Assembly (NCBI GenBank): GCA_025345505.1
Contig: JANVCC010000130.1
Span: forward strand, 9,572,641-9,636,640
Direction: 5' to 3'
Source of the DNA: Todiramphus chloris collaris
Taxonomy: Eukaryota > Chordata > Aves > Coraciiformes > Alcedinidae
Length of the DNA: 64,000 bases
Shown here in pieces: positions 45,591-58,500 of this stretch. The position numbers and the translations under genes are program-made. Every line of letters starts with the position of its first letter. The stretch's first letter is position 1. Below the pieces are notes generated by a model. It was given only the letters and a program-made list of their open reading frames with translations. It had not been told where the DNA came from and searched no databases.

Positions 45591-48500
45591 TTTTTTTAGT
45601 GTTTTCTTTCTGCAAGTAATCTACATAGTAAATTTTTCTGTAGGAATGTTTCTAGTGTTAGTGTGTTTTATGCATTTTTGCTTCATTTTCATCAGGGACA
45701 AAACCATATATTTTTCCTGTGCAATAAATACTTAACATATTAACTGATGTAAACCAAAATCTTTTCAAAGACATTTCTTTTCTGCAGATGCCATTTGAGT
45801 TAGTAGACAAATGTTGATACTTGGTAGAGGAAGTTTAAACCAGACTGCTAATTTCTGCATTAATTATACACTGATTTGTCTTAACCTCAACTTTTATCTC
45901 ATGCTACTTCTCAGAGTCTAGATAAGAAGGTTGTTGGATTTAGTTTTCTTCTCTTTCCTCCTGAAAAGATGACTTTATATTCTCCTTCTAGAGTTGTGTG
46001 AGGCCATGCACTAGATCAACAGCAAAGTCAGAGGTTATTCTTGATTTCTTATGGAGTATCCACTGGATTTGACCAAAGCATATCACAACAGGTAGGTCCT
46101 CCTTTAAAAACATCTTAGTGTAATCTGCTGGCATTCAGTAAAGTGCTGAATTCAGCAAAGCACTTCATCAACCAGCACCCCCCAAGTCTTTCTATGCAGG
46201 GCTGCTCTCCATGCTTTCCAAAATCATACAACAAATAGCATATGCTAGAGAACGGTCAAGGTGTTGGTTGTTGGTAGGTGGTCTGTCTGACTGCTGAAAG
46301 CACAGTGACTGCTATTTTATGCAGTGCTCCCAGTAACTCTGCTTGCTTCCTGCTCTCTTCCCATTGTATTTGCTTGCCTGGAACTCTTTCCCTGAAGGCT
46401 GTTGTCTTCGACACAGCAAATGTCTTATGTGCAGGAGCAACATGCTTATTTCAGGGAAACCATGTCCATGCTGGAAGTAAAGACTCCACTTGATGATTTT
46501 GCCAGATTGAGACCAAAATACTCAACACCTTTGTGATTTTCTTTGTACTTGTGTAATTCACATGGGTGTATTGCAATTATAAATAAAGAATCAAATCTCC
46601 GATTTTGCACAAGGAATGGTGAGAGATGAACAAATGTATAATAAGCAGTGAGGAGTCAGGAATTTGTCTTGGGACTAATTGCTCAGTTTTAAGTGTATCC
46701 TTGAAAATTCTGGCTTTCAGTTCCAGATTATACATCTCCAAGAAGTATAACTGCTGCCTGTCAACATCATAACTGCCCAAAATAAATGTGACTTTATAAC
46801 ATGAGGCTTTCACTATGCCTTGCCAGCCATCTTTCTTTCTGTATTATTTCATTATTTCCTTTTCTACCTTCCTCTCCTGCATACTGATTTTAAGTGACAA
46901 TGTCTAGGGCTACATGTTCATGTAAAATGAAAAACAGTTCAGACTCTTCTGTTACTTTTTTTAAGTGAATGAGAAAATGCACAATTATCAAATTGAAAAC
47001 AATGATTGAAAGAGAAAACCCTCAGCAAGACAAACCAAAAAAAACCCAAGCCCACACACTGCTAATTATCTCTTATTAGCAGATCATTATTAATCTTTGA
47101 CCATCTTAGCAGAGGAAAGCGAGTGGTACAAACGCTCATCAAGGAAGCAGAACAGGAGAAATACAGTCCTGGAGGTCACACCTTGACTATTCAAGAAGGA
47201 TGTCAAATGCAGACTGCAGTAGCTAGTCTGTTTTGCTCTAGTATGTGATCTGCAAGAGAGCACAGAGCTTCACTTCAATTCCATTTCAAAACAAAATAAA
47301 ATATTATTTTTTAGGAATTTAAAAGAAATTTCTTTTTCCATAGGAAATATCACAAAGTATTTCATTTTGATATTCAACTTTCTATGCTCAAATTTTCAAA
47401 ATTACCATGGGACAGAAATATGGAGTTTTTGCCATTGCTAGTCATGAAACATAAAGGTGTTTCCATAGAACCGACCTGAGTTTCAGGAATGAGAATGGTG
47501 CAGGCAGAACATTGATTTATTTTGATATCCCACCTTACAGCAGCAGAGAGGTATAAATTACTGCATTATCCTGAATATTTCTAATATTAAAAAAAAAAAA
47601 AAAACCCAACATAAAAATCAACAATTTCAAAGCTCAGAGCAACTTTCTTCTGCACATGAGACATTCTCCCTTTCATAAGATTTTCACTATGGTTACTATA
47701 ATGCTGCTACATTTTCCCTGCTGGGAGAGTGAAAGACTGGATTAGCATTTGGGCTGTGGTCTATGTTACTGCATTAGAGATGTTACAATGCAAAGTATTT
47801 TCTGCTACAGCAAAACATGGGGTTTTTTTTATTTGTCTTTTGTTGGTTCAGTTCCAGAAAGAGAACTTGAAAAATGAAACAAAACAGATGGCATATATTC
47901 TCAAATATAAAATTTAGTTTAACTTCACTATAATCCTAATTAGACCAGTTCTCAGACTGAACATTCAATGGGAACAATAGGAAGTTATATGGCAATGTGT
48001 ATTCCTCAGCCTATAGAGGGAAAGAAAAATCAGAAATGTGTACTCTTTAAAGGTGAAATCCACAGAGACAAGTATTAGCATTTACATTATTCCAGTGCCC
48101 TTTAGCTGAGATCCAAATTTATCTTACTAAATTGGCATCTTTAGGCAATCTAGTCTCTCTGCAAGTCTGAAAGTGCTGGTGTGTATGCCCAATACAAGGT
48201 TGTTTAGCCATTAATGTTCACAATGTCAGAAAGTGATGATGTGGTTATTATTTGACACAATTTTAGTCTTCTTCCTCTCAAAGTTGGAGCCACACGGGAA
48301 AAATCAATATGACACTTGGGTGTGCTCTGTTTCACTCAGTATCCGAAAGCCAAATAGTGAAGTTCATATAATGTCAGCTTTACACAACTCAGCACAAATG
48401 GATTTGCAAAAAATTTCTCAAAGGAACATATCAACACATCTTCCTTCCAGATAAACATAGCATTAATAATAGCTAAAAACCATCAGTGATGTAACATAGT

Positions 48501-50229
48501 ACTTTAAATGTGGAGCAACATTTTGGTGCTTCCATGACTTCTGATTTGCCTCTGAGATGCTGTTGTGACACTGTGGATCTGGAGCTCTTCCCTTGGAACA
48601 GGAGTTCCTGTGCTGTCAAGTGGCCTCCCATTCAATACATGCATTCATCTTTTGCTAGAGCATTGCCCAAATGTGCATACAAATAATTTGTCTGAGTGAA
48701 TAGTGCCTGCACTTGAAAACTCTGAAAAAATGAGGTTATCCAGTGAGTTCTTCACAGTAGTAAAGTGAAATAATTAATTTAGCTACTGCTTTAAAAAATA
48801 TTTTGCACTCTGAAATCAGGTTTCATATTCCTTTCTGACTCAAAAGTTAGTATTTGATTCAGTACTTTGGATACTCTATGAAGTTGACAAAGCCAATGCA
48901 TCATTCATGCTCCATGAGCTTCACTTGAGACTGCCATTATTTACTCAGACTGTCAGTCTAGTTGCTCCGTTAAGTACCTTTCAGTGGTCAAAACTAGATC
49001 TCAGCATGGACCAAAATCTCCACCCTTCAAACTGGCCTCAGGTCAAGAAGCCAATCACTCTTCTTTATGTTAAATCATTTAGTTTATAAAATCCTGGAAG
49101 AAAGATATTTCCTTCTTATATTACTAAAAGCAGCAAGGTAGTCTGGATGTTGGCTTCCCCCAGTTACAAGGAAATCACCAGGTCTAGTGTTATAGATACA
49201 AGTGATGGATGCAAGAATTGAAGCCCCTTCTACCCACCGTGTTGGATGAAACTCCGCAACTCTATGTTTGGCATCCCTCAGGGCAGATGTTAACAGTTGC
49301 TCCTTTCATCCTGCTCCTCCTCTTGAGCTCACTGGCTCATGTAGCCCATTGGTTACTCCTCCCCCCCACTTGAGCTGGCATCAGTAATTCACCAGAAGAG
49401 CCACCAGCCTGGTTCTGCTTCCCTGGCCCTGCATCAGTGGGCTGATGCAGCCTCTCAGGTGGAGTTCAGGGGCTGCCATTCACAGTCACCTTGAATGGCC
49501 AAGGGTTCACTGGAAAGGCAGGCTGGTTGCTAGGAAAAGATACTATGGAAAAGTGTGTTTCTTCACAGCAGTGAGTGCTGCCTACTACAAAGGACAGACT
49601 TCTTGCTGGTGCTCCTGTAGTATCATCTGCGTCATACACAGTCTTTCTTTCCTTGGGCTTCTTTAGTCATAGAAGGAAATCAGAAAGGAGACTGCAGTGC
49701 AGCAATGTTGGGAAATGACAAGGACTACCAATGTGTGCAGAGCCAGAGTCCAGGGGTTACAGGAACACAGGGGCTTTCAGTGTCCCTGACAGGTCCTGCA
49801 GGCAAAAAAATGAAATCTCATCTTTTCCCACCCTGAAAATAATAACCTTGCTCAGGAGGAAGCTTGCTGCTTGTGCTTAAGAGACAGGAGACGTGATATT
49901 ACAATCACATTCATTCTATTTCTCCATGACTTGAATACATTTAAATCCCAAGTGATCAGAATGAAGAAGAGCAGGAAGGAAAATGACTGTTTAAGGTGAC
50001 TTAAGAAAGGCAAAAGCCACTCTATCACTTTCCCTCAGCTGGACGGAGGAGAGAAAATATAACAAAAGGCAGGGAGAAATCATTCACCAACTACCATCAT
50101 GGGCAAAACAGACTTGTCTTGGGGAAATTAATTTAATTTATTACCAATCAAATCAGAGTAGGGTAATGAGAAAGAAAACCAAATCTTAAAACACCTTTCC
50201 CCCACACCTGCCTTCTTCCTAGGCTTAAC
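45591..50229. other. Unique AT-rich non-coding sequence
   Basis: Contains an A16 run at 47589-47604 and an exon-like 100-bp unit at 45992-46091 (see findings). No gene or transposon family recognised; 49240-49560 is more GC-rich than its surroundings but has no recognisable content. Confidence 0.45.
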
Positions 50230-50620
50230 TGTACTCCCAGTTTTCTCTTCCTTGTCCTCACCAGCAGTGCAGAGGGACAGGGAATGGGGCTTGTGGTCAG
50301 TTCATCACATGTTGTTTCTACCACTCCTTCCTCCTCGGGGAGAGGACTCTCCACATTTTTCCCTTCTCCAACATGGGTCTCTTCCATGGGGTGCAGTCCT
50401 TCAGGAACACACTGCTCCAGTGTCAGCTTCCCACAAGATCACAGCCTCCCTCAGGCACTTGCCCCAACTGTGGGGTCCTCCAGGGACAATGGACTGTCAT
50501 TTACATTTGACCCACATTAGTGGAGGGCTTGAACAGCAAGGCTCCTTAATATTCCTTCCCTTGATTTTGCTCAGAAGGTCTTCTCTGTCTCGCTCACATA
50601 CTGATTCCCTTTGCCTATAG
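50230..50620 (+). repeat. Diverged avian minisatellite-containing repeat
   Basis: The segment GGCTTGTGGTCAGTTCATCA and CACTCCTTCCTCCTCGGGGA leads into three diverged units beginning CTCCAACATGGGTC (50366), CTCCAGTGTCAGCT (50415) and CCCCAACTGTGGGG (50462), spaced 49 and 47 bp. Within units, words such as TTCCATGGGGTGCAGTCCTT and TCACAGCCTCCCTCAGGCAC recur in the style of a repeat common in avian genomes (CTCCAGCGTGGGTC…CACGGGGTGCAGTCCTTCAG). That repeat is often linked to endogenous retroviral sequence; I recall the pattern but not an exact family name. Open frames of 78-122 codons across it are by-products. No retroviral gene is recognisable. Confidence 0.55.
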
Positions 50621-52524
50621 GTAGACTAGACTGTGAATAACAATTTCCACTCCAGAGGAATTGCTGATATTTTATCATTTTTTCAAATAATATTTTGGAA
50701 AGTTGGCGTATTTTGATTGCACATTTTTGACTGAAATGAAGAGTGTTGCTGTTCCCAAATAAGAGTGTTTGGTTTGATGAACTTAGCTGACACTTTATAT
50801 GAAATCAATTCAAAACGTACCTCTGCCAATGGTGCTGCATGTCCCTGGCTTGCCACTTGCTTTGAGATGGAGCTTCAGTGACCCAGGGGAAGTACAGGGT
50901 AGGATAAAGGAGTTGGCCATGAGAAATAAGTCATGTGAATTCTGACATAACAGGATTTTAAGTGCTCGAGTAGAATGTATTTCTGAATGGATGTTTCTGC
51001 CCTATAGTCATTCTGTCTGGGAGACAGGATGCACTGGCATGACAGAAGCAAAGGAATGGGACATCCCCATCCAGAGAAAAACAGAACCGAGTCTCTGACA
51101 GCGAAACCTGTTGCAGTGAATGTTTTGTTCCAAAAGGCATGCATAGCAAACTTTAAGGAAGAAAAGTGTGTAAGAAAACAAGAAAAGAAAACCAATGCTA
51201 CAAATAACACTAATGGTGAGCCTTCTTTTCAGTGTTTATTATCAGTTCTGGGGGGAAAAAAAGAGACTTGCAGACAGTAACTGATTAGCTGCCTGCTTCT
51301 GCTAGGCCTGTCTTCTCCAGCTCCTGAACATATTGATTCAATGTGTAGGGTGCTGAAACATTAACTCCTTCTTTCTCTTTCTATCTGGTTACTATAATCC
51401 TATGTAGAAATTGCATAGATTTATTACTGTTTATGATGCTGCAAGCATATGATAGAAACTATTTCAGCTAAGTTAATAAGGTACACTAGCAGCTTGTTTT
51501 ATGATTATTTCCATTAAATTTATATCAGTGAGGTCTGTATTTTCTCTACAGAGTATAATGAAAATATAGTGCCGTTTGCCACATATTAAAAAATAGAGAG
51601 ATATACCCAGCATATGAAGAATGTGTACAGTAGAAATCTGTTTATTTGCATACCATAGAGACAAAGATATGAAGGAAAAAAGCCTGAGGCACAGTGGTTG
51701 GTCACCTCCATTACATAAAAAACCTTAAAAAATTGTCCAAATCAACTCTCCACCTAAACATCTTCAGACTTCTTTTTAAGACTCAATATAGACTTTAAGA
51801 CCTAAAGAGGTTCTTTCTTACTTGATGTAATTGAGTCTTTTTGTCAGGAAAAAGTCTTTCTTGAGATTAAAAGAAGGTAAAAATGGAATAAACTATTCCT
51901 GTGACTATAGGGATTGGGGGATGTAACAGCTCTGTCTTGTATACTGACACCATTGCAGGGTTCTGTACTTGCTGTAACAGGGCTACTCAATGTGCATGAC
52001 TTTGGTTAATAACTTGTCCAGAACGGTGTCAAAGTCTCACTATCCTATGAAGCATTCAGAATAATTTTCTTCCTTTACAAATGGAAAAACAGTTTCTGAA
52101 AGTTCCTCTAGGGATTTTCATGTCACTAGTACAATGTTTATTTTTGATACTTTTAAAACTAAGCTGAACCAGGGATTTCACTCTGTCAAGTTCCTTCCTT
52201 GGCCACAACCCCTAGGTCATCTAAGGTATCTAGCACCCAGTTCAAAAGTTTACCTATGATGATACATCATAAGATTTGTTCATGGCATCATTCAGAGTAT
52301 TAAGCCATAAAGAAACAACTCGTAAGAGAAACTAAAAGTTATTTCAAATCTATTTGAGATTTGAGTAGAGAATACCTTAAAAAAAAAATCCAATTTATCA
52401 TCTGTGACCATTGGTAAAAATACTAGATTCCAACACCTTCCTGTGCAGATTGTAACTAGTTTGTCAGTCAGCCTGGAGTATGTCAGGTACATTGCCACAG
52501 ATGGGCAAATGGTGGCATATGTTG
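50621..52524. other. Unique AT-rich non-coding sequence
   Basis: No gene, RNA or transposon recognised. Confidence 0.5.
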
Positions 52525-52595
52525 AAAAAAACACAACAACAACAACAAAAATAACAAAAACCACAACAAAACCAGCCCCCCTCCCCAAACCTCAG
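52525..52595 (+). repeat. (CAA)n and A/C-rich tract
   Basis: Poly-A, four to five CAA units, AAAATAACAAAAACCACAAC-type sequence, then C-runs. Strand-asymmetric like the other A/C tracts. Confidence 0.85.
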
Positions 52596-55500
52596 AAACT
52601 AACTCCAAATTTTCTAAACATCTTTTGATGAGAAATGCTCTTGTCTCTGCTCTTCTCCCTAGGCTCAACATGAAGCTCAAATATTTGCCTCATTGGGCAC
52701 CAAAAATGGTTTGTCGTTTACCTACAAGATGAAGTGGTCATTAAGCTGTAGAGCACAGTTCCAAAAATGTGTTCTTCAAACACTGCATAGTGAAGTGCAA
52801 GCCTGTGGGAAGCCTACCTTGTGCTGCCATGGACACAGGTCCTCTGTGTGCTGGGAGAGGAGGCAACGGGAGGAGAATAGGAAATGAAGAAAGACATTCT
52901 CTAAGACAACTAACCATGGTAAATCAACTAATTATGAGCAAAATAAAGCAATGGACTTCTACAGAGTAAGTAAATTTGCTGCATTACTGTCATATACAGA
53001 AAGCATTACTTAACCCTTTCTAGCATGTACTACACAGTTATAAGAAAAGTGTGCCATCTTGTGGGAAAATGAGGAACATATCAAATAGTGCACGTATATT
53101 TTGCGTTCGTTATACAACATGAAGGGCAGGCAGGTGCCTTCATGAACAAGTGTTTGCAAGACTATTGAGGGGGTCAGTATCAAAATGAAAGTCCCCAGCC
53201 TGAACACTGAGGGACCAAATCCTTTAACAGACAGGTTAAACTTTCTGATCTAAAGACTTCTGTGGGCTTTGTAGTTCTAAGATTGAGAAGATAAACTCCG
53301 CCAGATTTAGTATTGAAAAATGCCAGCCTGTCAGACTTCTCCCAGGCAGCTGTGGACTTCCACAGCAGGCTAACTCTTATATAAAATAAATCAGCATAAC
53401 CCAGCTAACTCATGCCATCCTAATCTGCGAGCTTTTTAAGGATAAATATGCAGGTTGATCAGAAAAAATGGAAATAAAAAGTAAAGGAAAAGGAGAAAAT
53501 CAGAAATTGCAGAACAGAACTTGTATCACCAGGGCCTCAATCTCTGTGATTCTTGGCAAAAAACAAGCCAGCAAGACTCTGTATCCAGGAGAATCCAGTT
53601 ATATTAACAGTACAAACTGAAAACTAGACAATAGCAACAAACGTCTTGGTAAGAGATCAAATGCTCTACAGCTAATCCTTGGATTATTTACACAGTTTGG
53701 AAGAGTGATGCTTTTCAAACAGACATTTGGACATGAATGTTATGAGGCTGCCTTTGCTCAGGAGTCATGCTGTGAGAGGCATCATGAGGCAGAAAAGATG
53801 AGAGAAAAGCAATATGCATCTGTGGGGTCAGGACATAGAGGCTGAGAAGAAAGGTGGGAGAAGTTGTTCTCTACCAAAGAAAATATTAGGTAGTAGAAAT
53901 CTGTGAGAGAAAAAGGGCTGTGCTGCATCCTTTCCCTCCTCAGTGTCCGGAGTGGGTGTTTTCTCCTCTGTTGGAGCCTGCCCATTGCCCTGCTTTTGGG
54001 AAGTGAGCTCAGACCTTCTGCTTACTCTCTGTTCAAAGCTGGTGCAATAACTGTGACACGCAGCTTCTAAAGGATGGGGTTAATGAGTTCTGTGCGGCCC
54101 GAGCTACTTAAGCTTCATAGCTGGGCTTCCCCTTCAACAGGAAGAAGTGTCAGATGTGTCTCATTAGCTGCTCTGCTTTCCCATGGCTATTTAAATAACA
54201 GAAAATATGGAAGAAAATTCCACTGACTTGAATACAAAAGAAAAAAAACAAACTAATACAAAATAAACCAAACAAAAACACAGGTTGGGTTAAGATGCAT
54301 TGCCATAAAATCGTATTTAGGACACACATGCTTTAAATTTAAAAAAGACTGAGATGGTAGACAGTGGAATGAAAAAGGATATTAAAAAAAATAATAATAA
54401 TAAAAAGACTATCGGAAGTCTTAATAAGCAACAAAAAAGGAAGTCTGAAAACTTTTCTGCTGCTTGGAAAGCTTCCTTTGTTATTAACAGTCCCTTCAGA
54501 TAGAACTATGTCCAAAGTAGCAGGGAGATAATTTTTAATTTGGTTTGTTATTTTTACATTAAGAATGTTAGTTACAAAATAAAGAGAAGGTCAAGTATCA
54601 AAACAAACAGGAAGTTCATGTGATAAGTCCAGAGTACTAGCAGAACCTATTTTGAGTGAGAGTAGATGCGAGGAGTGTGGCAAGATTCACACCACTAAAC
54701 TTTAAGCTCAGGTGCTGAAGTATGGACCCTGGTTACATTCTGTTCCTTGGAAATGAATTAAAGACATACGGACACCGTAGAGAGAAGTTGAGGACTTCTG
54801 TTCAATGTCTGGTGGCAGGTTGAATCAGGACTTTTTTGTGGCCATATTTACACTAGTGATGTTTGGTTCAGGACACCAAACTATGTCTAGTTCAAAGTAA
54901 AACTACAGGTAGTATAGTTAGAGTGCTCCCAGCAATGTATTCTTTGACTTATCGATCTGCCCTGACTGTGCCAAACAGCTGCTCGTGTAAACATTGGAGT
55001 GTGTTTGCTGATGCAGCACTCAGCAAAGTCAGCCTGGACAGAGTGCTGAGTAGACGCAGTTATACTGTCCCCAAGCTGACTCGTGCAGAGATAGTTGAGC
55101 AGGTATTTTCTGGCAGAGCAACTCCTTTGCCTGGGATTGCTAGGAAGAGCAGGTAATGCCAGACATCAATTACACTGTCCCCTCAACTTAGCCAAAGCCA
55201 CTGTTGAACACCCTGCCTTGTGTCGTGCATGCTTACCCACTGTCTGGCACGCAGGAAAAGCAGGGCCCGTGTTGGCAGCAAGGACACCCACAGCTGCAGC
55301 CTTAATGCTCAGGGCAGCTCTGAAGGCCGCTGTTTTCGCTGGTTCAGGAGAATGTCAGCCTCGAGCAGCAACACGTCCTTCACAGCAGAGTGCAGCAGGG
55401 CTTTGGTAAAGCAGGTGGAAAGGAAAATGAGCCACAAAGTTTGGATCTGGCCCTGATATTGACAAGAGAGAGAAGTAGAAAGGAGTCTACATCAGCATCG

Positions 55501-58500
55501 TGTTGCAGTAGACCTTTTTGCATGTAAAGATTGATTATGTAAAACTATCCTGAACACATCATGCCACTGGTGAGCTTCACTTAGAAAGGCTCAGGCTTTT
55601 AGTTTCATTAACTGATGCTTCCCTTAATGACAGCATCAACTCCAATGAAGGAAAGGGGACTGCATTTGAATAAAGGCCTACTCAGACCAGTAGCAACTTC
55701 ATATTCCTACTGGTGAATGGCCTCTTTGTCAATTCAGCACAGATGTTTGATTGTATTCTGGTTTCTTAGTTTCTTTTTTATGCACAGCCTCACTGGTGTC
55801 ACAAAAAAATATAGCAATAACACTCTTGCATGTTTATTCTAAATTACTCCCAGTTGCTTTTCACCTTTCTAAAAATATAACTTACATGTGAGTTTTGGCT
55901 GAGGAACATTTTTAATTCCTGTAGTCCCTGACTAGAACAGGAACACTGTGATCATTCACAGAATTTAGGGAGCTCACAAGTTCCAGCAGTGCTGTGAAGC
56001 AGACAGAAAGGTCTTTGGAGGAAAAAGGATATAAGGATGGGAACCCCTCCTTTCTTCAGTTAGCATAACCTGTCATGGCCCAGTAGGTGCTGTGTGCTGG
56101 TTACACCATGTACCTCTTGCTCTTCTTTGTTTCTCCTGGAAAGAGAATTTTTACTGGCCCCTTTCCTGGTCAAAGCTATTCAACTTGAGACAGCTCCAAA
56201 CCACAAAATTAGATCCAATTTTAATTTCACCAAGGTTGGGGTAGAGTTTTAGTCCCATATCTTGTTAGAATGTTACTTCTCATAACAAAACCATTTCTTT
56301 GAAATAGTAGCATATACAAAATGTTGCTGAGAAATCCACGTGATACTATTTCAATGATTTTTCTTTCTTTTTTTTTAGTTTAGCCCAGACTCCCAAGAAG
56401 AACTGACTTATAACTCCACTGATACTTTCCTCCTCTGACTTTCAGCTGGATTTATTGCTCTATTTCCTCCCAAGCCTTGGAAACTCCCAGCCTATGATTT
56501 TTAACAGGCTCATTTCTAAGGCAGATCATCTCTTTGCCCCATTTCTCTAGGAAATCTCTCTACTCTTCCTAGCGACAAGTTCTGCCTGCATACCAGGTTG
56601 CTTAAAAAAACACAACAAAACAACTGAAGCTGATTTTTCCTCCTTGCATTATCTTTGCAGTGAAGTCGAAGAGGTAAGATATGAGGCTATCCTCATAGCC
56701 CATGTTCACAGTGCAGGGGAGCCAGTCAAAGTCCCAGAGAGTGGGTGAATGTGTGTTAATAATTGCCTTGGGCCAGTATGAGCCTGGCCACTGGCAGATG
56801 AAGGAAAGAAGTTATTATATGGCTTAAAACCAGTCCCTGGAGGTTCTAGATGAGAACTCCAAAACCATGACTGGTGTTTTTGCATAATTTGTATCACTTT
56901 CCAGAAAGAAAAAATAGATGGTCTTATTTCAGCTCCTAAAAGTTTTCACAAGCCATAGTACATTATGTAAGAAAGCTTTTACTTGCTCTGCACTGGTGAT
57001 GGCACCTCTTTTCTGAGCCTGGATCCAGGTGGTGCTAGGCTGTGTTATGGCTGAATTGCACAGGCAGTTTTCTGTCTGTCCTCTAAACCACAACAGTTTT
57101 AAGAAGTAGCCCACAGTATTTTCTTTGGCTGGAGTTTGCCAGACTGTCTTGAGATTTTAGTCTTGCCAGATATTGCTATCATGACCTGTGAAATTTTTCA
57201 CTGCACTTATTTCCGTCTGTAAAGAAAGCAAGTTCAAGGGCCTGTGCATTTCTGAAGCCTCAATGTTATGTGGGATTTGTGACGAAAAATATATGCTGGT
57301 TTTGTATGTCATATGGAAGATTTCATGATGCCACATACTCACATTTAAATCTTTGTGCTATTTAGTGCTGTTCTGTGCCATTCCCCAGACTTCCTCAAAC
57401 ACCGTAGATTAGATTAGAGTATTTCCTTTATATTCTTCTATCAAGAGATGCACTCCTTGACAAACTTCTTGCTTGCCAATTAATCCTTTTTCCTCTGGAT
57501 CTGTGTTTCTTCTACATGCTAGTTCTTTGAGACGTATTCATCTATAAATGAGTAGAGGAAAGAAAAAAAAAAAAAGAAAAAAGGTTGCTCATATGAAATA
57601 GATCTGTCCCTTCCCAAGAAACATTGTTTTTAGACATGCATGCAATAAAACAGCAGTCCTCTACTTGAGGGTTTATTTATGATAATGCTAACAAGCATAT
57701 TTTTATTTGGTTTACAGATAGTTATTTATTTGCTTTGTCATTAGTTTCTGAGGGTGTGAAGTTGTTTATTTTCTCATGTCTTAGTGTCACTGAGAAACTG
57801 CTGTTGTTGAAAACCTTATTACAAGTTTTTTCATACCATTCTGTCTTTGTTTATAACAATACTAACTGTAGCAGTTTTTAAGCCAATACCTATTTAATGT
57901 TAAGGGCTGCTCTTTATTTTTGCTTTTTAAGATACAGCCAGGTTAGCAATTAACATTTAATATGCAGTCTCTATTGTCCTGAACTCGGTAGGTGGAGAGA
58001 GTGAGAAAGAGAACTCATCTCTTTCACATTATTTACAGACTTACACAAACTTGGTAATGAGCAGCTGTAACAATGAGGGGAAGCTGGGGTTTTTTTGGTG
58101 ATTGTTGATGAGGTGCTATATAGAAAGGAGCAAGGCCTTATTGTCAGTGAGCATTCACAAGGTAGGTTGCTGAGAAATGTGTGTGGGTTGGGGATCTTTT
58201 GTTTGTTTGTTTTTAGGAGGAAGCAGATGTAAAGTTCAAATATTAATTTCCAGCCTAATCCACACCTGTCAGAGACATTTCAGGTTCCTGGCCTGACTTG
58301 TTGCCTGGCTAGGTGAAACCTCACTTTTGCTCTTGTTCTCAGGAGAAGCAGGGAGTGCCACCATATGTGCTCCCCTGGCAGAGCAGTACTACTGTCCTGT
58401 ATAACTGACAGGACAGTGACCAGCACTGAGTGTGACAGCTTGGGACCAAGGAACTCTTGTGCACGGGTCTTTGGAGGTGGCACCTTCAATCCTGTTAAAA

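Noticed and set aside
50252-50620. 122-codon + strand open frame as a gene
   Set aside because: It overlaps the diverged minisatellite repeat and two other open frames; no domain recognised.
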